11,538 bases of DNA from JAEVZK01 sp038202925 (lineage in GTDB: Bacteria > Armatimonadota > Fimbriimonadia > Fimbriimonadales > Fimbriimonadaceae), in the NCBI GenBank assembly GCA_038202925.1, contig JBBREM010000075.1, forward strand, positions 1 through 11,538, given 5' to 3'. Of the stretch, positions 6,599 to 11,538 are shown in pieces. Each line of letters begins with the position of its first letter. Position 1 is the stretch's first letter. The position numbers were made by a program, and so were the translations under genes. The notes under the pieces are model-generated. The model made no database searches. It was not told the origin of the DNA and saw only the letters and a program-made list of their open reading frames with translations.

Positions 6599-7687
6599 AT
6601 GTCGGCTACCGAAACCATACAGCGCACGCCGCTCTACGAGGCTCACGTTCGAGCCGGAGGGCGCATGGTGCCCTTTGCCGGCTACGAGATGCCCGTCCAG
6701 TATTCGAGCATCATCGCCGAGTGCAAGGCCGTGCGCGAGCATGCCGGCATGTTCGATGTGAGCCACATGGCGCGCCTCCGGCTGAAGGGCGAGAAGGTGC
6801 AGGAATATCTCGAGTGGATCACCGCCAACGACATCAGCAAGCTCGAAAACAACCGCGGCCAATACTCCCTCCTCACCAACCCGCAAGGCGGTTGCGTCGA
6901 CGACATTATCGTTTACCGGATGGAGCACGACAAATTCGCAATGGTCGTCAACGCCTCCAACCACGAGAAGGACGTCGCCTGGATGAACTCGCAAAACTCC
7001 CACGGCGTCGACGTCAAAGACGAGACCGACGAGACGGCGATGATCGCTGTCCAGGGCCCCGCCGCGGTCCGGCTCCTCGCCCAGCACAGCGACAAGCCGG
7101 AAGAAATCGAGAGCGCCCCAATATTCGGCGTCGTGCAATCGGCGATGGCCGATGTGGACTGCTTCTGCGCACGCTCAGGCTACACCGGCGAAGATGGCTA
7201 CGAGTTGATCTGCCTCGCGGAAGAGGCGGAGCAGCTTTGGAATTCGCTGCAGACCATGGGCATCGTCCCATGCGGTCTCGCCGCCCGCGACGCCCTGCGT
7301 GTCGAAGCCGGCCTCCCCCTTTATGGCCACGAACTGGGCGACGATATCAATCCGATCTCTGCCGGGCTCGGTTGGGTCATCAGCAAGACCAAATCGTTTC
7401 TTGGAAGCGAACCGATCAACGCCGCCCGCGCCACCGGCACCCCCAAAAAGCTGCAAGGCGTACGTCTCGATTCCAAGCGCCTACTCGCGCCAGGCATGAA
7501 GGTGTTCGTGGAAGGACGTGAGGTCGGCGAAGTCAGCAGCGGCGTCTACAGCCCCGTGCTCGAAGCATCCCTCGCCTTCGCATTCATCGACTCGTCCATC
7601 CCCCTCGATACTCCGTGCGAAGTCGACGTCCGCGGCAAGATGGAGCCGGGCACGATCGTCAGCAAGCGCTTTGTGAAGCGAAAATAG
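6599..7687 (+). CDS. gcvT: Aminomethyltransferase, glycine cleavage system T protein
   Basis: Transfers the methylene group from the aminomethyl arm of GcvH to tetrahydrofolate and releases ammonia; part of the cytoplasmic glycine cleavage complex. From ATG 6599 it has 362 residues, almost the length of the E. coli protein. Recognised: FAGYEMPVQY (26-35), FDVSHM (52-57), NPQGGCVDD with the catalytic aspartate at 101, GYTGEDGYE (194-202), GLAARDALR (226-234) and a full C-terminal barrel domain ending KRFVKRK. A GTG start at 6578 would add seven residues but sits just past repeat copy D and before the -10-like hexamer, so ATG 6599 is chosen; MSATETIQRTPLYEAH is also a normal family N terminus. 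No ribosome site is seen. gcvH and gcvP are not within the downstream 3.8 kb, so the system is either split around the genome or encoded elsewhere. Confidence 0.95.
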   Translation: MSATETIQRTPLYEAHVRAGGRMVPFAGYEMPVQYSSIIAECKAVREHAGMFDVSHMARLRLKGEKVQEYLEWITANDISKLENNRGQYSLLTNPQGGCVDDIIVYRMEHDKFAMVVNASNHEKDVAWMNSQNSHGVDVKDETDETAMIAVQGPAAVRLLAQHSDKPEEIESAPIFGVVQSAMADVDCFCARSGYTGEDGYELICLAEEAEQLWNSLQTMGIVPCGLAARDALRVEAGLPLYGHELGDDINPISAGLGWVISKTKSFLGSEPINAARATGTPKKLQGVRLDSKRLLAPGMKVFVEGREVGEVSSGVYSPVLEASLAFAFIDSSIPLDTPCEVDVRGKMEPGTIVSKRFVKRK

Positions 7688-7736
7688 AGCGATCTACTTG
7701 TAGTCGCTGCGCAAAGAAGCTCGCGACGCCAGTGTC

Positions 7737-7781
7737 AGATCCTTCCACTCGCGCTCGCACCTCGCGCAGATCCAGGATGAC
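7737..7781 (-). repeat. Dispersed GTCATCC...GGATCT repeat, long class, copy E
   Basis: 45 bases; on the minus strand it begins GTCATCCTGGATCTGCGCGA and ends GAGTGGAAGGATCT, 40 of 45 identical to copy A. It fills most of the space between gcvT and the FAH-fold gene. Its AGGATGAC end faces the latter and stops 29 bases before the GTG start. Confidence 0.8.
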
Positions 7782-7798
7782 AAGATGGTCGCTCGCGG

Positions 7799-7804
7799 TA
7801 TCCT
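7799..7804 (+). promoter_or_regulatory. -10-like hexamer TATCCT upstream of the FAH-fold gene
   Basis: TATCCT ends six bases before GTG 7811. ATGACA (7777-7782), from the end of repeat copy E, lies 16 bases upstream and differs from TTGACA at one position, so here the repeat could supply a real -35 element. If used, the mRNA would begin at the start codon. Confidence 0.45.
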
Positions 7805-7810
7805 CTCAGG

Positions 7811-8587
7811 GTGAAGCTGTGCCGTTTCGAGCTGAAGTCCTCCCCCGGAGAGATTCGCTCCGGCATCGTCTACAGCGGCAAGGTTTACGAGACCGACGGC
7901 AGCAATCCCGTAGCCGTCTACGAAGCCGACCAAATCCGGCCGCTTTCGCCGGTCGGGCAGCCTCCGTCGGTAAGAGTCTTTCGCTGCAAGCCCGGCCTCA
8001 TCGACGCCGATGAAGTCCCCGCCTATTTTTACGCCGCGCCGACTGCCCTGGCGGGCGCCAGCTCCATCATCCCCAAACCTGAATTCGTTGTCGAACTCGA
8101 CTACGAGCCCTACGTCGTCGTAGTAATAGCCGCCGATGGACAGCACGTGCCGGTTGAACAGGCCGACGATCTCATTCTCGGCTATTCCCTCATGAACGTC
8201 CTCGTCAGTCGCGACGCCGAGCGGCATGAGAAGCGCGTCGGTGCCGGCCCCGGCCGCTCCTACGATGTCGCTATTCCGGTCGGCCCGGTGCTCACAACTC
8301 CCGATGAGCTCGAGGACATCGTTCTGAACGCCGAGCACGGACGCCGCATGAAGCTCACCGCCATCACCCGCGTCAATGGCGTCGAGAAGCGCCGCGGCGA
8401 TCTCGCCGACCTCCCCTTCACCTTCGCCCAGGCGATCTCCACCGCAAGCGAAACCACCCCGTTGCGCACCGGCGACCTAATCGCCCTCGGCCCCATCGCT
8501 TTCGGTGACCAAGAAAACCTGACCGCCGGCGACGAGGTGCAAGTCGCCGTGGAGCTACTCGGTACTCTGTCCCTCAAGATCGGATGA
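7811..8587 (+). CDS. Fumarylacetoacetate hydrolase-fold protein with degenerate active site
   Basis: 258 residues that follow the FAH-family layout: an N-terminal strand-rich domain (MKLCRFEL... to about 60), then the FAH domain with GYSLMNVLVSRD (124-135), GRSYDVAIPVGPVLTTPDEL (148-167) and a C-terminal GDLIALGP...AGDEVQV barrel end. The landmarks are clear, but catalytic ones are not: the usual GxNYxxH segment is absent or shortened (about 57-70), the F-x-K-P lysine appears as Ala75, the ExE metal pair reads E99-P-Y101, and the metal aspartate of the GY..xND motif reads Val130. It is therefore probably not a metal-dependent hydrolase; a changed activity or a non-enzymatic role is possible. 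The frame is intact with normal codon use, so it does not look like a decaying pseudogene. Start GTG 7811 gives the natural MKLCRFE N terminus; no ribosome site, but a -10-like TATCCT lies six bases before. It follows gcvT by 123 bases. Confidence 0.75.
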   Translation: MKLCRFELKSSPGEIRSGIVYSGKVYETDGSNPVAVYEADQIRPLSPVGQPPSVRVFRCKPGLIDADEVPAYFYAAPTALAGASSIIPKPEFVVELDYEPYVVVVIAADGQHVPVEQADDLILGYSLMNVLVSRDAERHEKRVGAGPGRSYDVAIPVGPVLTTPDELEDIVLNAEHGRRMKLTAITRVNGVEKRRGDLADLPFTFAQAISTASETTPLRTGDLIALGPIAFGDQENLTAGDEVQVAVELLGTLSLKIG

Positions 8588-8593
8588 AGAATT

Positions 8594-8700
8594 TTTCAAC
8601 GCAGAGAAGCATAGCAACGGAGGTCTTTTTTGGTACCTGTTTTCAGGCCGTCGTCTGCCCCAGCATCTCTCCTCTGCGTCTCCGCTCCTCTGCGTTGAAA
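8594..8700. repeat. Inverted repeat of the CGCAGAG/CTCTGCG type filling an intergenic gap
   Basis: TTTCAACGCAGAG (8594-8606) and CTCTGCGTTGAAA (8688-8700) are perfect 13-base reverse complements; CCTCTGCGT also recurs at 8671-8679 and 8687-8695. Together they occupy nearly all of the 120 bases between the FAH-fold gene and the M16 gene, ending seven bases before the latter's ATG. A run of six Ts at 8625-8630 may help terminate the upstream transcript. Similar CTCTGCGT-rich intergenic elements are, from memory, common in several unrelated bacterial phyla. Confidence 0.75.
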
Positions 8701-8707
8701 CACAAAA

Positions 8708-9934
8708 ATGGCAATACAGAAATTTACCCTTGATAACGGCGTCCGCGTCCTTGTGGAGCCCGTCCATTACGTCCGCTCCGCCAGCATCGGCCTTTGGTGC
8801 AAAACCGGCAGCCGGCACGAAACGGACAGCGAGGGCGGGATCACCCATCTGATCGAGCACATGCTCTTCAAGGGGACCAAGAATCGCACCGCCAAAGAAA
8901 TCGCCGAAGCCGTCGAGGGACGCGGTGGATCGCTCAACGCCTTCACCGATAAAGAATCCACCTGCTACTACTGCCGCGTGCTCGCCGACGATGTCGAGAA
9001 TGGCATCGACGTGCTCAGCGACATGATGCTCAACTCCATCATCGACCCCAAAGAGCTCAAGCGCGAAGAATCCGTAGTGGTCGAGGAAATCAAGCGCGGC
9101 GAGGACGAGCCAGGCGACCACGTGCACGAGGTCCATCTCGAAAAGCGCTGGGGATCGCATCCACTCGGCAAGCCGATAATTGGCACCCGCGAATCGGTCA
9201 GCGGCTTCAAAGACGCCGACCTGCGAACCTACATGGATCGCCGTTACCGCGGCAACAACGTGCTGCTAGCCGTCGCCGGGCATGTTGATCCCCAAGACGT
9301 TCTGGCCTTCGCGAAAAAGGAGCTCGGAGGAATCCCCGCCGGCGGCGAGGACGCCCAACTCGATCGGCCCAGCGGTAAAGGCGGCGTGAATTTTGAATCG
9401 AAGGATGTCGAGCAGATCCATTTCTGCATCGGCACCGATGGCAGCTCCCTCTACGACGACGAGCTGTACACCCAGATCGTCATGGACTCCGCGCTCGGCG
9501 GCTCGATGAGCAGCCGACTCTTCCAGGAGATTCGCGAGAAGCGCGGCCTGGTCTACGCCATCGGGAGTTATTCGCTCAACTATACGGCTGGCGGAACTTA
9601 CACCGTCTATGGCGGAACCTCGCCCGACAAGTGGGAGGAGCTTCAGACGGTCGTCCGCGCCGAATTCGACAAGGTGATGAAAGACGGCTTTCTACCCGGG
9701 GAGCTGGAGCGCACCAAGAAGCACATCTCCGGCAACCTCGTTCTCGCCCTTGAAGGCATGAGCGGCCGCATGATGCGCATGAGCAAGAACGAGCTGTTTC
9801 ACAAGCGCGAGATACCGATCGAAGAAACCCTAGGGAAGGTGAACCGCGTCACGAACGAACAGATCATCGAGCTCACCCGGCGCCTCCTGCCGGCTGGCTG
9901 CATCAGCACAACCGTAATCGGCCCCGTAAAGTAG
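8708..9934 (+). CDS. Zinc metallopeptidase, family M16 (processing peptidase-like, PqqL/YmxG type)
   Basis: 408-residue single-chain M16 peptidase with both halves of the family fold. The inverted zinc motif is HLIEH (47-51): H47, catalytic E50 and H51; the third ligand is expected at E127 in ESVVVEEIKRGED. The C-terminal half carries the conserved SSRLFQEIREKRGLVYAI segment, whose Arg-Tyr pair takes part in substrate binding. Size and layout resemble mitochondrial processing peptidase beta and bacterial YmxG-like enzymes, not the ~900-residue pitrilysins. No signal peptide or membrane segment is seen, so a cytoplasmic role in degrading small peptides is likely, but the substrate is unknown. 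The start ATG 8708 gives MAIQKFTLDNGVRVL, the usual family beginning. There is no ribosome site and, unlike the three genes with TAnnnT, no -10-like hexamer close to the ATG; the upstream bases are repeat sequence. Confidence 0.93.
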   Translation: MAIQKFTLDNGVRVLVEPVHYVRSASIGLWCKTGSRHETDSEGGITHLIEHMLFKGTKNRTAKEIAEAVEGRGGSLNAFTDKESTCYYCRVLADDVENGIDVLSDMMLNSIIDPKELKREESVVVEEIKRGEDEPGDHVHEVHLEKRWGSHPLGKPIIGTRESVSGFKDADLRTYMDRRYRGNNVLLAVAGHVDPQDVLAFAKKELGGIPAGGEDAQLDRPSGKGGVNFESKDVEQIHFCIGTDGSSLYDDELYTQIVMDSALGGSMSSRLFQEIREKRGLVYAIGSYSLNYTAGGTYTVYGGTSPDKWEELQTVVRAEFDKVMKDGFLPGELERTKKHISGNLVLALEGMSGRMMRMSKNELFHKREIPIEETLGKVNRVTNEQIIELTRRLLPAGCISTTVIGPVK

Positions 9935-9935
9935 G

Positions 9936-9953
9936 GGCAAGGCGTGCCTTGCC
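9936..9953. terminator. Hairpin right after the M16 stop codon
   Basis: GGCAAGGC (9936-9943) and GCCTTGCC (9946-9953) are perfect reverse complements separated by GT, starting two bases after the TAG stop. The stem is strong, but AGTCAAG rather than a T-run follows, so intrinsic termination is doubtful; it may protect the 3' end or be a small palindromic repeat. Confidence 0.5.
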
Positions 9954-9990
9954 AGTCAAGTGCCCAAGGCGATACTCCGCCGAAGGACCG

Positions 9991-10032
9991 CCACAATCGA
10001 CAATCGACAATCACCAGTCGACAATCCACAAT
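9991..10032. repeat. Heptamer tandem repeat, CGACAAT type
   Basis: Six in-phase 7-base units: CCACAAT, CGACAAT, CGACAAT, a diverged CACCAGT, CGACAAT, CCACAAT. The array ends eight bases before the histidine kinase ATG at 10041, so it could influence that gene's promoter or be simple replication slippage. Confidence 0.75.
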
Positions 10033-10040
10033 AACCCGGC

Positions 10041-11538
10041 ATGCTCGAAATCGCCAAGCGACTCACCCAAGCCCTCGCCCGAGCCAAGGACGAGGACGAG
10101 ATGCTTGCCGAGCTCTCCGCCGAACTCCAAAAGTCATCCGGCGCTGATAGCGTCGAAATCCTCCTCCGCGATCCCGCCGAAGCCCTCGTCCTGCGGGCGA
10201 GCACCATCTCGCCCGAACTCGTCTACCGCGTCAAGCTGGGCAAAGGTGTAGGCCTATGCGCGGAGGTAATGACCAATGGCAAGCCGATCTTCCTACCAAA
10301 GCATGCGCATCAAGACGAGCGTTACGCCAGCTATCCGGGCCACGAGGATCGCGAGAGCGAAGCCGTCGCCATCATCCCGCTCCCCGATCAATCCGGCGTC
10401 GTCGAGTTCGGACATCACACCCCGTGGCCCCTGCCGAAGGCACGCCAGCAGCAGCTGATCAGCCTCGTCGAGCTTGGCGCCGACTACTTGTTCGCTTACC
10501 GAGCCGCGTACCAGGCCGGAACCCAGGTCAACCGGCTCGGTGCCCTCAGCGAAGTCAGCAAGATCATCTCCACCAGCCCCTACGTCGAGGAGATTCTCCA
10601 GCTTCTCGTCAACCTGACCGCGCAGCAGTTCAACTACACCGTCTGCACTGTTCGTCTCCTCGACGAGACACGCGGCGAACTCGTCCTACGCGCCACCCAG
10701 GCTCCGGCCAAGGCCTACCAGCGCAAGCGCGCGATCAAGCTTGGAGAGTCCATCGCCGGTCGCGCCATCGCTGAGAACCGGCCAATCATCGTCGCCGACG
10801 TGCAGGAGGAGGCCGACTACATCGGCCACGATCTCGCCGTCGAGCAAGGATTGCGCTCGATGATCTGCATGCCGCTCACCATTCAGGACCGCCCCGTCGG
10901 CGTCCTAAGCTGCTATACGAGTGAGATTCACACCTTCGGCTCGGACGAGATCAAGGCGCTGGAGACGCTCGCCAAGCAAGCCGCCGTCAGCATCGAGCAC
11001 GCCAAGCTCCAGGTCCGCCACACCCTCATGCAGGAGATGCACCACCGGGTCAAGAACAACCTCCAGCAGATCGCTTCCCTTCTCCGCCTGCAGATCAGGC
11101 ATAGCCAGTACAAGTCGCTCGAGGAAGCTCTGAACGACGTCCAATCGCGCATCCTCGCCATCGCCTCCGTGCACGATCTCCTCAGCCGCGAAGACCTCGA
11201 TCACGTCGGGATTCGCTCGATCGCCGAGACGCTGGTCCAGCTTCACCAAACCTCGCTCATCCTCCCCGACAAGCGCATTAGCTTCCAGGTAACCGGAGAC
11301 GACGTCCACCTCAACATGACGCAGGCGACTCAAATCGCCCTCGTCCTCAACGAGCTAATCTCCAACGCCATCCAGCACGGCTACGAGATCGCCAGCGAAG
11401 GGGAGATTCACGTGAATGTCGAGGAGCGCGACGGCGAGGTTTCGCTGTGGGTCTCCGACAGCGGAGACCAACTCCCTGCCGACTTCGACGCCGCCAAACA
11501 CGGCCATCTCGGCCTGCAAATCGTCGACAGCCTCGTCC
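10041..11538 (+). CDS. Soluble GAF-GAF-HisKA_2 sensor histidine kinase (3' partial)
   Basis: An open frame from ATG 10041 runs off the right edge; 499 residues are visible. Predicted cytoplasmic sensor kinase: no membrane segment. Residues ~5-155 look like a divergent GAF domain, ~170-325 a clearer one (IKLGESIAGRAIAENRPIIV, RSMICMPL, FGSDEIKALETLAKQAA). The phosphoacceptor helix reads MQEMHHRVKNNLQQIASLL, the HisKA_2 signature, with His335 (second of the pair) the expected site. The ATPase domain follows: N-box LVLNELISNAIQHGY (Asn442), G1 box DSGD (Asp473), then GHLGLQIVDSLV at the edge; what is missing is the end of the ATPase domain and anything beyond. No response regulator is in the window. 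HisKA_2 kinases often feed general stress or light responses in other bacteria, but nothing here shows the signal. Start chosen because MLEIAKRL begins a helical lead-in to GAF and no earlier in-frame start is closer; no ribosome site. Confidence 0.9.
   Translation, partial: MLEIAKRLTQALARAKDEDEMLAELSAELQKSSGADSVEILLRDPAEALVLRASTISPELVYRVKLGKGVGLCAEVMTNGKPIFLPKHAHQDERYASYPGHEDRESEAVAIIPLPDQSGVVEFGHHTPWPLPKARQQQLISLVELGADYLFAYRAAYQAGTQVNRLGALSEVSKIISTSPYVEEILQLLVNLTAQQFNYTVCTVRLLDETRGELVLRATQAPAKAYQRKRAIKLGESIAGRAIAENRPIIVADVQEEADYIGHDLAVEQGLRSMICMPLTIQDRPVGVLSCYTSEIHTFGSDEIKALETLAKQAAVSIEHAKLQVRHTLMQEMHHRVKNNLQQIASLLRLQIRHSQYKSLEEALNDVQSRILAIASVHDLLSREDLDHVGIRSIAETLVQLHQTSLILPDKRISFQVTGDDVHLNMTQATQIALVLNELISNAIQHGYEIASEGEIHVNVEERDGEVSLWVSDSGDQLPADFDAAKHGHLGLQIVDSLV

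Noticed and set aside
6515..7138. 207-codon minus-strand frame over the start of gcvT, and similar ones at 7694-8338 and 8555-9160
   Set aside because: All are antisense shadows of gcvT, the FAH-fold gene and the M16 gene, with no motifs of their own.
10256..10774. 172-codon plus-strand frame inside the kinase gene
   Set aside because: It is a frame shift of the GAF region; the frame from 10041 gives continuous GAF, HisKA_2 and ATPase motifs to the edge.

Overview
The window is GC-rich DNA from a free-living bacterium. It holds six complete genes and two genes cut by the window edges, with short repeats in almost every intergenic gap. The gene mix (long-form alpha-glucan phosphorylase with an N-terminal DUF3417-type region, a serine carboxypeptidase of family S10, a soluble HisKA_2 histidine kinase) together with repeat-laden gaps does not look like Proteobacteria or Firmicutes. 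Armatimonadota or Acidobacteriota would fit, but this is a low-confidence guess and no marker gene settles it.

Layout, left to right: the glycine-rich C-terminal end of a protein (1-249, +), probably an RNA-binding protein; a hairpin between convergent genes; glgP (306-2876, -); a divergent gap with two inverted repeat copies; a dihydroorotase-family amidohydrolase (3037-4362, +); a 470-base gap with tandem repeats and a terminator; an S10 serine carboxypeptidase without a signal peptide (4833-6278, -); a 320-base divergent gap packed with repeats; gcvT (6599-7687, +); a fumarylacetoacetate-hydrolase-fold protein that has lost its recognisable active-site residues (7811-8587, +); a zinc peptidase of family M16 (8708-9934, +); and a soluble GAF-GAF-HisKA_2 histidine kinase (10041 to the right edge, +). 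The genes are mostly housekeeping or central metabolism and do not form one pathway. The last four share a strand but are 106 to 123 bases apart, so a single operon is possible but not shown.

The most interesting signal is not a gene. Six copies of one short repeat (three of about 45 bases, three of about 37) sit in the gaps before five genes. In every case the copy nearest a gene points the same end (AGGATGAC) at the start codon, and four of the five lie 24 to 29 bases from the best start. Three of these genes also carry a TAnnnT hexamer 6 to 7 bases before the start and no Shine-Dalgarno sequence, which is the arrangement expected of leaderless transcripts. The second point of interest is the degenerate active site of the FAH-fold protein. 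No CRISPR array, transposase, phage gene, tRNA or rRNA was seen.
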